Origin: Planctomycetota bacterium
GTDB taxonomy: Bacteria > Planctomycetota > UBA8108 > UBA1146
Reading direction: 5' to 3'
DNA length: 45,087 nt
Assembly (NCBI GenBank): GCA_002691835.1
Contig: NZJA01000027.1
Span: forward strand, 1-45,087
Shown: one piece after another, positions 1 through 8,418 of the stretch
How the letters are laid out: each line of letters opens with the position of its first letter
Numbering within the stretch: the first letter of the stretch is position 1
Notes under the pieces: generated by a model
The model's database searches: none
What the model was told of the DNA's origin: nothing
What the model saw: the letters and a program-made list of their open reading frames with translations, nothing else
Program-made: the position numbers and the translations under genes

Positions 1-55
1 TCTAGGACATCAGGTTTTCATCCTGAGAACAGGGGTTCGAATCCCCTTGGGGTCA
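1..55 (+). tRNA. tRNA-Glu (anticodon UUC), 3' part
   Basis: The window opens inside a tRNA gene. Anticodon stem TCAGG (10-14) pairs with CCTGA (22-26) around a 7-nt loop with anticodon TTC at 17-19. The T arm is AGGGG-TTCGAAT-CCCCT (31-47). The 3' acceptor strand TGGGGTC (48-54) is followed by discriminator A; no CCA is encoded. The 5' acceptor strand and most of the D arm lie outside the window. The TCTAGGACA stretch is typical of the D-arm side of tRNA-Glu. Confidence 0.93.
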
Positions 56-64
56 CTTAAATAC

Positions 65-99
65 CAGGTCGATATCTTCGGATATCGGCCTGTTTTTTT
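65..99 (+). terminator. Intrinsic terminator after tRNA-Glu
   Basis: A 12-bp stem (65-76 with 81-92, one G-T pair) closed by a TTCG loop (77-80) is followed by seven T (93-99). It lies 10 nt past the tRNA 3' end and should end that transcript. Confidence 0.9.
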
Positions 100-295
100 A
101 GCGCTCGTTTTCCGTGTCGTCTGCTCATACCGTCCCCAGAATCCCTTCCTCGCCAGATGTTTCGATTTCTACGGAATCCATACGTCCGGAATTGCCGACA
201 AATCCGTATTTCAGGAACGGTGATTTTATTCAACAAGGCTCCAAAATCGGTACGATGACCTTGTTGGTGATGATGATTTCTCTAATGGAGGACCC

Positions 296-1462
296 ATGGA
301 CAAGTTCGAAGGCGCAGATTTTTACATCCTCGATGACGTGTTTACCGAAGAGCAACGTCTGATCAGGGATACTGTCCGTGACTTTGTTGACGACCACATC
401 ATCGACGTTATCGATGACTGCTTCATGGAAGACCGGTTTCCAAATCAGGTGATTCCTGTTCTTGGAGAGTTGGGTCTTCTCGGAGCCAACCTTGAAGGTT
501 ACGAGTGCGCCGGGCTCGACAACACGGCCTATGGACTCATCATGCAAGAGCTGGAGCGTGGTGATAGCGGGCTTCGATCCTTCGTCAGCGTGCAAGGTGG
601 ATTGGTGATGTATCCCATCCATCGCTATGGATCCGAAGAGCAAAAAAACAAGTTTCTTCCTGAGCTGGCTGCTGGACGAATGATTGGATGCTTTGGCTTA
701 ACTGAGCCGGATTACGGATCCAATCCCAGTGGCATGATCACTCATGCGGTCGAAGACGGGGACAGCTACATTCTCAATGGCAACAAAATGTGGATCACCA
801 ACGGGTGTGTTGCAGACGTTGCCGTGGTCTGGGCAAAACTGGATGGCCGAATCAGGGGATTCCTGGTTGAAAAAGGGACCGAAGGCTTTAGCACGACAAA
901 GCAGGAGAAGAAGTTCTCACTCAGAGCTTCGATCACCAGCGAGCTTCATTTCCAAGACTGCCGCATTCCGAAAACGAATATCCTTCCGGAGGCGAATGGT
1001 CTGGGCGGTCCTCTTTCATGCCTGACTCAAGCCCGGTATGGCATCGCTTGGGGAGCCACTGGAGCTGCCATGGCTTGCTTCGATGCGGCTAAGAAATACT
1101 CTCTGAGTCGTATTCAGTTCGACAAGCCCATCGCCAGCTTCCAGTTGGTTCAGCAGAAGCTCGCAGAAATGTATTCAGAGATCACCAAGGCCCAACTCCT
1201 GAATCTGAGGCTTTCGCAGCTCAAAGAGTCTGGAAAAATGACGGCTCAGCATGTCTCCATGGCCAAACGGAACAATGTTCACTGGGCCCTGGAGATCGCT
1301 CGAAGTGCAAGAGACCTTCTGGGAGCCAATGGTGTCACTCACGAGTACCCTGTCGGCCGTCATATGCTGAATCTTGAGTCGGTGAAAACGTATGAAGGTA
1401 CCCACGACATTCATTCGTTGATCCTCGGTCATGAGATTACCGGTATTCCTGCATATAAGTGA
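296..1462 (+). CDS. gcdH: Glutaryl-CoA-type acyl-CoA dehydrogenase
   Basis: FAD-dependent acyl-CoA dehydrogenase, 388 aa, the usual family length. It resembles glutaryl-CoA dehydrogenase, which oxidises and decarboxylates glutaryl-CoA to crotonyl-CoA in lysine/tryptophan breakdown. Visible motifs: Arg94 in a DSGLRSFVSVQ segment (the substrate-carboxylate arginine of this subfamily), FGLTEPDYGSNP at 133-144, WITNG, and the catalytic base Glu367 in TYEGTHDIHSLILG. The ATG is set by GGAGG at 287-291. It stands alone between the tRNA and prkA. The subfamily call rests on Arg94 and the C-terminal motif; another short-chain acyl-CoA substrate is possible. Crotonyl-CoA could feed the fadI/fadJ products encoded further on. 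Confidence 0.9.
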   Translation: MDKFEGADFYILDDVFTEEQRLIRDTVRDFVDDHIIDVIDDCFMEDRFPNQVIPVLGELGLLGANLEGYECAGLDNTAYGLIMQELERGDSGLRSFVSVQGGLVMYPIHRYGSEEQKNKFLPELAAGRMIGCFGLTEPDYGSNPSGMITHAVEDGDSYILNGNKMWITNGCVADVAVVWAKLDGRIRGFLVEKGTEGFSTTKQEKKFSLRASITSELHFQDCRIPKTNILPEANGLGGPLSCLTQARYGIAWGATGAAMACFDAAKKYSLSRIQFDKPIASFQLVQQKLAEMYSEITKAQLLNLRLSQLKESGKMTAQHVSMAKRNNVHWALEIARSARDLLGANGVTHEYPVGRHMLNLESVKTYEGTHDIHSLILGHEITGIPAYK

Positions 1463-1551
1463 TTTGAGGGGCCTCTCGGTCAACTCCCTATGACGAATTC
1501 GTCGAAATCGTGTATGCTTCTCATGGCCACGATTTCTGGGGGGATACCGAC

Positions 1552-3798
1552 ATGGATCATCAGGACTTCATTAAAAAGTTCCGTTCGACTTCCATCGACC
1601 GCTTTGAAGCCCGCCAACGAATTCGCAGTTTTTCCAACTTCCTGGATGACTTCCTTGCGAATCCATATCCATACCTCAGAAATTCACCCCGATACATTCT
1701 CGATGTCTTTGAGCACTACGGGACAGAGGATGTTCATCGCGTAGGAACCATGGATCGACGCTGGAAACTCTTCGATCTTGAACACGGGGATTTGTCGGAA
1801 AACCTGGTGGGTCAGGAACGGGTTCAGAATTCCATTTACATGAAACTGCGTCAGTTTGCGAGAAGCGGCAAAGGCGATCGCCTCCTTCTTCTGCATGGTC
1901 CCAATGGATCTGCGAAATCGACGACGATCAACTCCATCATGGAGGCGATGCATCAGTACAGCATTGTTCCAGAGGGGGCTCTGTATCGCTTCAATTGGAT
2001 CTTCCCAGAGAAGACCGTTGAGACGGGTCGGATCGGATTCGAGGAGGACGAGCCGGAGAACTCCGGATCCTATGCGTTTCTCGATGCCAAAGACATCGGT
2101 GCGATTATTCGCTGTGAGTTAAAAGATTCGCCACTGCTCTTGATCCCAAGAGACGAGCGCAGAGAACTTGTCGAGCATGCGTTGACCCTTCACCCGGAAA
2201 TTTCCAAGATGGAAAATTTCAATTACGATTGGGTGTTTGAGTTTGACCTCAGTCAGAAAAGCAAGTGGATCTACGAGGCATTACTCGGGGCACACCAGGG
2301 TGACTGGCTCGAAGTGATGCGTCATGTTCAGGTAGAAAGATTTTTCCACTCAAAGAAATATCGTCTGGGATGCATCTCGATTGAACCTCAGGGCAATATC
2401 GATGCTCAGGTTCGGCCGATCGGATTTAATGGAGATGCACTGCCGACCATCCTGCATGGTCTTCCATTGTATGAGGTCGATGGCGATCTGATCGCGGCAA
2501 ATCGGGGCCTGTGTGAGTATTCAGATTTCCTCAAACGCCCCCCTGAAACCAATAAATACCTGTTGACGACATCTGAGAAGGGGACGATTCAGCTGCCTAA
2601 TTTCCGGGCGCATTTGGATCTCGTTCTCTCTGGAAGTGCGAACGAGAAACAACTCAATATGTTCAAGCGGACGCCTGACTTCTCTTCCTTTAAAGGAAGA
2701 CTCGCGCTCGTCAGGGTTCCCTATCTCCTTCAATATTCGCGTGAAGCGGCCCTTTACACCCGTCAGATCGATCGTCATTCAGCAGGGGGGTCTGTCGCTC
2801 CACATACGGCTGAAATGGCGGCTCTGTGGGTGGTGCTGACGCGTCTCAAGAGACCTAGCCCTAAAAATCACAGCCCGGAACTGGCACCGATCGTGGCTCG
2901 TCTCACGCCCCTCCAGAAGGCTCTCCTGTACGATCACGGCGAAACTCCTATCGGACTGAAGGAGGAAGAGCGGAAACTCCTTTCACAGAGCGTCAGAAGC
3001 CTCAGAGAAGAACATGAGGGCACCGAAGGGGAGTTCGAGGGGATCTACGGCAGCGAATATGAAGGCCGAAGAGGAGCCTCTCCCAGAGAGATGCTCACCC
3101 TGATCGCTGCTGCTGCGGAAAATGAAACCTGGAATTCACTGTCTCCGTTGTCGATTTTGGAAGAATTGGATTCCTTCATTCGAGACAGCAGTGTTCATGA
3201 TTTCCTGCGTCTTGCGGTCGACAATGGATTCCACGATTGCAGGCAATTCATTTCAGATGTCCGCAATCACTACCTGAATATCGTTCGCAGAGAAGTCTTC
3301 GATTGCCTGTCATTTGTTGAAGAAGGCGAATTCGACCGAATCTTCCGCGACTATTTCCTGCATGTGAAAGCCAGCGAACTGGGCGAAAACCTGAACTCGG
3401 GTTCAGCCAGAGAATCGATCCAACCGTCTGAAGAGTTCATGTCAGAGATCGAGTCCAAACTCAACGTCAAGGAGAGTGGCAAGGATTTCAGATCAAGCCT
3501 TCTCAGCAGGATTGGTGCATACGCCACAGAAAATCGTGACAAGGACCTCGACTACTTCAAAGTTTTCCCCGAAATCTACAACGATCTGAAACATAACTTT
3601 TGGGATTCCCGGAAAACAGAAATCAGAGAATCTCTTTTGAATCTTCTCAAATACTTTTCGAGTGACGAAGAAGCCATGTCCGACATTGAATTGAGTTCGA
3701 TTCGCGACACCTTGTCATTCATGGAAACTCGCTATGGTTATGACGAGAATAGCGCGCGCGATGTCATCGGATTCATTGTCAGCCAAGAAAAGTCCTAA
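1552..3798 (+). CDS. prkA: PrkA-family serine protein kinase / AAA+ protein, long form
   Basis: PrkA/YeaG-family protein of 748 aa from the ATG at 1552. A GGGGGGAT purine run lies just upstream; an in-frame GTG at 1510 is an alternative start. The N-terminal half is the PrkA AAA domain with Walker A GPNGSAKST at about 116-124, preceded by a VGQERVQNSIY segment. The C-terminal half carries the PrkA kinase-like region. It is about 100 aa longer than E. coli YeaG. In many bacteria prkA sits with yeaH and spoVR in a stress or sporulation operon; neither partner is here. It converges on moxR with a 37-nt gap and no obvious hairpin. Confidence 0.88.
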   Translation: MDHQDFIKKFRSTSIDRFEARQRIRSFSNFLDDFLANPYPYLRNSPRYILDVFEHYGTEDVHRVGTMDRRWKLFDLEHGDLSENLVGQERVQNSIYMKLRQFARSGKGDRLLLLHGPNGSAKSTTINSIMEAMHQYSIVPEGALYRFNWIFPEKTVETGRIGFEEDEPENSGSYAFLDAKDIGAIIRCELKDSPLLLIPRDERRELVEHALTLHPEISKMENFNYDWVFEFDLSQKSKWIYEALLGAHQGDWLEVMRHVQVERFFHSKKYRLGCISIEPQGNIDAQVRPIGFNGDALPTILHGLPLYEVDGDLIAANRGLCEYSDFLKRPPETNKYLLTTSEKGTIQLPNFRAHLDLVLSGSANEKQLNMFKRTPDFSSFKGRLALVRVPYLLQYSREAALYTRQIDRHSAGGSVAPHTAEMAALWVVLTRLKRPSPKNHSPELAPIVARLTPLQKALLYDHGETPIGLKEEERKLLSQSVRSLREEHEGTEGEFEGIYGSEYEGRRGASPREMLTLIAAAAENETWNSLSPLSILEELDSFIRDSSVHDFLRLAVDNGFHDCRQFISDVRNHYLNIVRREVFDCLSFVEEGEFDRIFRDYFLHVKASELGENLNSGSARESIQPSEEFMSEIESKLNVKESGKDFRSSLLSRIGAYATENRDKDLDYFKVFPEIYNDLKHNFWDSRKTEIRESLLNLLKYFSSDEEAMSDIELSSIRDTLSFMETRYGYDENSARDVIGFIVSQEKS

Positions 3799-3835
3799 AG
3801 AGATTCACGAACCTCTCAGACCCGTCAGGCATCGA

Positions 3836-4915
3836 TTAAACTTCAGATCGAAATGGGGGGGTCGTGTCAGCCAACTTCCCCAACCAGCTTTTCCATAGAC
3901 CTGGTGCTTTCTCAGAAGACTCTGAGCCGGATGCGCTGAAGTCTCCACTGTCCTCCAGAATTTTCCGGAGAACTTGATCCGGGTCCATGCCCTCAGCCTC
4001 TGCATGAACACTAAGACCCAAACGGTGACGCAATGCAGGGAAAATGACCGCATCGAGATCTTCATCCGTCACCTGGTCACGTTCCGCCAAAGCGGCTCTG
4101 GATCGGGCTGTCGTCAGAATTGCCTGAACTCCCCGAGGACCCGCACCGTGGGAGAGAAGCTCATTCGTGGATTCAGGAATCCCCTCTTCACCGGGACGTG
4201 TGGCTCTGACCATCCGAGTCGCTCTCTGAATCTGGAATTCAGGGATATCCACCTTTACGACTTCGGCGAGAGCCTCCCCGAGCCATTCCGCGGAAACCAC
4301 CGATTCCAAAGGAGTTTCGATTCGAGAAGTGGTGGCAGAAACCACGTCGAGTTCCTCATCCGCTTGCGGATAATCCATCAAAACCTGGAATGTAAATCGA
4401 TCCATTTGGGTGAAGGGCAACGGGTAAGTTCCCTCTTGCTCCAATGGGTTTTGTGTCGCCATCACAAAGAACGGATCCGGGAGTTTATGACGCCGACCCA
4501 TGACCGTGACGAATCCTTCTTCCATCGCTTCCAACATGGCCGCTTGAGTCTTGGGAGGAGTTCGATTGATTTCATCTCCGAGAACCATATTTGCAAACAA
4601 CGGTCCAGGAACAAAAGAAAACTCGCGGGATCCGGATTCACCACTTTTGTCGAGAAGGGTCGACCCGGTGATATCCTGAGGCATGAGATCCGGGGTGAAC
4701 TGTATTCGATTGAAATCCAGCTGCAGCAACTCAGAGATCGATCGCACCAAGAGAGTTTTAGCAAGTCCCGGAACACCGAGAACCAGAATGTGTCCACCCG
4801 CGAGTAATGAGACGAGTACCTGATCAATCACGACCTCTTGGCCGATGATTCTTTCGGACAGGCCTTCTTTCATACGATCACGAACAGTGGAAATGTTTTC
4901 AAATTGGGAACTCAA
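3836..4915 (-). CDS. moxR: MoxR-family AAA+ ATPase
   Basis: A 359-aa MoxR ATPase. Walker A GVPGLAKT is at 47-54, Walker B VLGDEINR at 111-118, the NRTPPKTQAAMLEAMEE segment follows, and sensor-1 ATQNP is at 153-157. Family members act as chaperones for metal loading or assembly of VWA-domain proteins. No VWA gene is adjacent; the nearest is the secreted one at 10041. The start is a TTG overlapping the mazG stop (TTGA), with AGGAG upstream in the mazG end, so translation is probably coupled. The C-terminal ~40 aa after the lid domain are Ser/Glu-rich and probably variable. Confidence 0.9.
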   Translation of the reverse strand: MSSQFENISTVRDRMKEGLSERIIGQEVVIDQVLVSLLAGGHILVLGVPGLAKTLLVRSISELLQLDFNRIQFTPDLMPQDITGSTLLDKSGESGSREFSFVPGPLFANMVLGDEINRTPPKTQAAMLEAMEEGFVTVMGRRHKLPDPFFVMATQNPLEQEGTYPLPFTQMDRFTFQVLMDYPQADEELDVVSATTSRIETPLESVVSAEWLGEALAEVVKVDIPEFQIQRATRMVRATRPGEEGIPESTNELLSHGAGPRGVQAILTTARSRAALAERDQVTDEDLDAVIFPALRHRLGLSVHAEAEGMDPDQVLRKILEDSGDFSASGSESSEKAPGLWKSWLGKLADTTPPFRSEV

Positions 4916-5697
4916 GACTCGGACTCCTGACCTGATTCTTCAGCGATCTTTCCTTTTTGATACCATGATTCCAGTTCCTCCAGTGAGGCTTTGGAGCGAT
5001 CTCCAAGCTGGGCGTCAACATGCCGGAATCGGCCCTCGAACCGTGTGAGGGATTTATTCAGGGCCACTTCAGGGTCGAGACCAAGCTTGCGGGCGACGCT
5101 GGAAACTGCAAAAAGAAGATCTCCGATTTCGTGCTCGATCGCGTCGAGGTGACTCTGTGTGATCGCTTCAGAGAGTTCTCTGATTTCCTCTTCCACCTTC
5201 TGCATGGCTCCATCAGCGTTTGGCCAGTCAAAGCCGACTTCGGCCACCATTTTGCCGATTCTGTCGGCTCTGGCGAGTGCCGGGAGAGATGCGGGGAGAG
5301 GCCGGATCGTCGAGCGTTCTTCTGTTGTCGCCTTCTCCTCGCGTTTGATTTTCTCCCATTGTTCCCTTACCGCTTGAGGATCAGCGGCTGTGGCTTCACC
5401 AAAAACATGGGGATGCCTGCGAACCAGCTTGTCGGAGATCCCTGAAGCGATCTCTTCCAAGGTGAATTGCGAGTTTTCCTCAGCGATTCTCGCCTGCAGG
5501 AAAATATTCATGAGCAGGTCTCCCAACTCTTCGCAAATTTCTTGGGAATCTCCGGTAACAATCGCTTCCGCGACCTCATGGGCTTCTTCCAGAAGAAACG
5601 GACGCAGACTCTCCCGAGTTTGTTCCAAATCCCAAGGACAGCCTCCAGGGGAACGAAGTTGATCGACAATCGATTTCAATCTTTGGATTTGTTCCAT
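4912..5697 (-). CDS. mazG: Nucleoside triphosphate pyrophosphohydrolase MazG
   Basis: MazG house-cleaning NTP pyrophosphohydrolase, 261 aa, which hydrolyses (d)NTPs to NMP and pyrophosphate. The N-terminal MazG domain shows GGCPWD at 18-23, EEAHE at 38-42 and EELGD at 56-60 (metal-binding acidic residues). A second, weaker EEIRE/EIGDLLF copy lies in the C-terminal half, as in full-length two-domain MazG. The ATG at 5697 has AGGGGA upstream; an in-frame ATG at 5721 would add 8 residues. It is the middle gene of a leftward operon: small membrane protein, mazG, moxR. Confidence 0.93.
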   Translation of the reverse strand: MEQIQRLKSIVDQLRSPGGCPWDLEQTRESLRPFLLEEAHEVAEAIVTGDSQEICEELGDLLMNIFLQARIAEENSQFTLEEIASGISDKLVRRHPHVFGEATAADPQAVREQWEKIKREEKATTEERSTIRPLPASLPALARADRIGKMVAEVGFDWPNADGAMQKVEEEIRELSEAITQSHLDAIEHEIGDLLFAVSSVARKLGLDPEVALNKSLTRFEGRFRHVDAQLGDRSKASLEELESWYQKGKIAEESGQESES

Positions 5698-5749
5698 GGT
5701 TCCCCTGATCGGTATAGGCACAGGCTATCGTTGCAGTCACCCAAATGCA

Positions 5750-6103
5750 CTACTTGCGCTGAATAACGAGGGATCTGTTGGGGATTTTTCCGCCACGGAG
5801 GTCGACGATTCTCAGAATCTTGTCGTTATCGCGGAAAACCAGAGAGTAATTCCCTGCTGTTCCGTTGACCGTGAGGAGTTCCCCAAATTCTGTAGGAATG
5901 ACTCCAGCGACTTGCTCTTTCCATTTTGGTCCGGATTGCGCCTCCAGGACCCTGTTGGCCGCCAAAGGTGATGGGATTTCAGTGATCCAGGCAAAGGCCG
6001 AGAAGAGTCCAAAAGCGAGGGCCAGAATGAAGATTCTGGAAGTTGTGACGCTATTTGCCAAGAATCCGGTACTTTCATCCGTGTTGGTTTTCGGGAACAT
6101 CAT
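5750..6103 (-). CDS. Small membrane-anchored protein, unknown function
   Basis: A 117-aa protein with no recognised family. One hydrophobic segment at about 23-42 (IFILALAFGLFSAFAWI) suggests a single-pass membrane anchor or uncleaved signal. The C-terminal ~70 aa would be outside the cytoplasm and have a small beta-strand look (VNGTAGNYSLVFRD, ILRIVDLRGG). An ATG-ATG start has GGAG 4 nt upstream. It lies 52 nt before mazG on the same strand and is probably its first operon partner. The ribosome site and the hydrophobic segment support a real gene. Confidence 0.65.
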   Translation of the reverse strand: MMFPKTNTDESTGFLANSVTTSRIFILALAFGLFSAFAWITEIPSPLAANRVLEAQSGPKWKEQVAGVIPTEFGELLTVNGTAGNYSLVFRDNDKILRIVDLRGGKIPNRSLVIQRK

Positions 6104-6147
6104 TTACTCCGTTTTCGAAAAAGAGTCTGAACTGGTGACCGGAGCGC

Positions 6148-6175
6148 TTTGTCCCCGGTGCTTTATCACTATAAA
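6148..6175 (+). promoter_or_regulatory. Possible sigma-70 type promoter for argS
   Basis: TATAAA at 6170-6175 with TTTGTC at 6148-6153, spacing 16. The -10 is a good match and the -35 is weak. It lies about 50 nt upstream of the argS start, in the divergent gap. Confidence 0.35.
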
Positions 6176-6225
6176 ATGACAGACCGGTCTAGACGAGGCC
6201 CACTTTTCAGGATGGAGTCGCAGAA

Positions 6226-7959
6226 ATGCGTCATTTCACACAGCAGATCATTACGCGGATCGGTCAATTCCTTGATCAGGACCTGTCAGGAAGCGCCCTT
6301 GATCTGGCAGATCCTCCCGACTCTTCCCTCGGCGACTTGGCACTCGCCTGTTTCCCCATCAGCAAAATGTTGAAAAAGTCACCGGTAGAAGTGGCAAATG
6401 ACCTCGCAAGCCGTGACTGGGACCTCGATTGGCTCGACGGAGTGACGGCGACTGGGCCTTATCTCAATTTCCGCGTCCGCAGAGATCTTTTTTCCAGCGA
6501 AGTCCTCAAAATGATTGGCGAACTGGGTGACCACTGGGGTTCCACTGCTTCAGGCTCAGGAAAGACCGTCATCGTCGAGTACTCCTCTCCCAATATTGCC
6601 AAGCATCTGGCAGTTCATCATTTGCGATCAACGATGCTTGGTCAGGCGATGGCCAATATCTTTCACTCCGCAGGATATGAAGTGGTTCGCTGGAATCACC
6701 TCGGAGACTGGGGAACCGGTTTTGGCAAGCTGCTCGCCGCCTGGGATCTGTATGTCGATGTCGACAATCTGGACGCACCGAATTTGAGAGACCGTGAAGA
6801 TCCGGTCAGTGACCTCAATGCTCTCTATGTGAAATTTTCCAACGACGCCCGTGACAACCCCGAGCTGGATGAATCCGCTCGGGAATGGTTCAGAAAGCTC
6901 GAAAACGGTGATTCACTGGCACGAGAACGCTGGGAAACGATTCGTGAAGTGTCGATGGCACTCTTCGAGAAGGTGTACTCGCGCTTGGGAGTTCAATTTG
7001 ATCAGGTCATTGGAGAGTCTTTTTACGAAGACGCCATGCAAGGAGTGATCGATCAACTTCAGACTCAGGAACTGCTGGTTGAAAGTGATGGAGCCGAAGT
7101 GGTGAGCCTCGGTGACGACATTCCACCGATGTTGATCCGCAAAAAAGACGGGGCCACGCTTTACGGTACCAGAGACCTCGCCAGTGCCATTGCACGTCAT
7201 GACATGGTCCAATTTGATCGTTGCCTGTATGTGGTCGACGCAGGTCAAGGCCTCCATTTCCGCCAAGTTTTTGGTGTCTTGAAAAAGCTCGGCTACGAAT
7301 GGGCTGACCAACTCGAGCATGCAGAATTTGGCGTCATGCGGCTGAATGTCGATGGCGAATGGAAAAAGGGCAAAACTCGCGGAGGTCAGGTCGTTCTGCT
7401 TCATGAGGTCCTTGATCAGGCAGTCCAGCTTGCGGCAGATACTGTTCGCGAGAAGAACCCTCAAATTGGCGACGAGGAGCTGCATCAGATCGCAGAAGCC
7501 GTCGGTATGGGGGCGGTGATCTTCAGTGATATGAAGGCCGCTCGTCGTAAAGACGTCAATTTTGATCTGGAGAAGATTCTCAGCTTTGACGGAGAAACAG
7601 GACCTTATCTCCAATATACGCACGTTCGCTTCGCAAGTATTCTTCGCAAAGCAAAGGATCAGGGCCTTTCAGAAGGGGATGGATCAGGTCTTCTTGAAAA
7701 CGAGGAGATGGTGTTGCTGAAGCGGCTGCTTCGGTATCCAGAAGTGACAGACAAGGCGGCACGTACTGCTGAGCCTTCACAGCTCTCCCAATACCTCCTT
7801 GACCTCGCGAGTGACTTCAATAGCTACTACGCGCGTCACAGGGTGATCTCCGAGGATCTGGAGCTGAGTGGGCACCGCTTGTCACTGATTCGAGCCCTGA
7901 AATCGACCCTCGGCTCCGGCTTGAAGCGTCTTTGCATTCAACCCTTGGAACGGATGTAG
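6226..7959 (+). CDS. argS: Arginyl-tRNA synthetase
   Basis: Class I arginyl-tRNA synthetase, 577 aa, the usual bacterial length. The N-terminal additional domain includes SSLGDLALACFP. The catalytic Rossmann fold follows, with YSSPNIAKHLAVHHLRSTMLG split around residues 119-139. The segment GDWGTGFGKLLAAW, a KGKTRGGQVV stretch at the usual KMSK-like position, and a C-terminal DALR anticodon-binding domain are also visible. The HIGH signature is altered: where HVGH is expected the protein reads AVHH (129-132). It ends 3 nt from the convergent small gene at 7963. Confidence 0.96.
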   Translation: MRHFTQQIITRIGQFLDQDLSGSALDLADPPDSSLGDLALACFPISKMLKKSPVEVANDLASRDWDLDWLDGVTATGPYLNFRVRRDLFSSEVLKMIGELGDHWGSTASGSGKTVIVEYSSPNIAKHLAVHHLRSTMLGQAMANIFHSAGYEVVRWNHLGDWGTGFGKLLAAWDLYVDVDNLDAPNLRDREDPVSDLNALYVKFSNDARDNPELDESAREWFRKLENGDSLARERWETIREVSMALFEKVYSRLGVQFDQVIGESFYEDAMQGVIDQLQTQELLVESDGAEVVSLGDDIPPMLIRKKDGATLYGTRDLASAIARHDMVQFDRCLYVVDAGQGLHFRQVFGVLKKLGYEWADQLEHAEFGVMRLNVDGEWKKGKTRGGQVVLLHEVLDQAVQLAADTVREKNPQIGDEELHQIAEAVGMGAVIFSDMKAARRKDVNFDLEKILSFDGETGPYLQYTHVRFASILRKAKDQGLSEGDGSGLLENEEMVLLKRLLRYPEVTDKAARTAEPSQLSQYLLDLASDFNSYYARHRVISEDLELSGHRLSLIRALKSTLGSGLKRLCIQPLERM

Positions 7960-7962
7960 GCT

Positions 7963-8250
7963 CTAGAGAAGATCGAGCAGCTGCATGTTGATCCAGGCGA
8001 GGCGCCCATACATTTGGATGTAGTTCATGCCCTCAGACGGATTCCAGATCCAATTCCAGACTTCTTCTCGAAGAATCGGCTCTCTGGATTTCTCTGCAGC
8101 AATAGATTCGATAAATGCGCAATATCTGGCATACAGGTGCTCATCTACGGGTCTGGTGCCGGCAGAAATCAGTTGATCGAGGCAGATGCCCTGTAACTGG
8201 ACCGTCTCTTTCATGAATTGAATCAGTCGCTCTTCTGTCAGAACACTCAT
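7963..8250 (-). CDS. Small conserved-looking hypothetical protein
   Basis: A 95-aa soluble protein with no family recognised. It is probably all-helical, with an aromatic C-terminal half (EEVWNWIWNP, NYIQMYGRLAWIN). There is no signal peptide or membrane segment. A very strong ribosome site, GAGGAGG, precedes the ATG, which supports a real gene. It is divergent from glyQS and convergent with argS, so it forms a single-gene unit. Function cannot be assigned. Confidence 0.65.
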   Translation of the reverse strand: MSVLTEERLIQFMKETVQLQGICLDQLISAGTRPVDEHLYARYCAFIESIAAEKSREPILREEVWNWIWNPSEGMNYIQMYGRLAWINMQLLDLL

Positions 8251-8405
8251 CGGGCCTCCTCAGGACCTGAGGTATAGGGAATCTCACCCTCTGAGTCAAC
8301 GGTTCGGGTCATCTTGCGGATCGGTGCCGAACTTCCTAGGATGGGAGCCAGTTCCAATCTGTTACCTGAATACAGCGATTCAGCACCCGAGTCCGATCCT
8401 TCATC

Positions 8406-8412
8406 AAGGAGG
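8406..8412 (+). promoter_or_regulatory. Ribosome binding site that fixes a TTG start for glyQS
   Basis: AAGGAGG ends 6 nt before TTG at 8419. The frame is open further upstream (ATG at 8314), but the extra 35 residues are Ser/Pro-rich and unlike the family, so this site decides the start. Confidence 0.75.
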
Positions 8413-8418
8413 CCTTTT

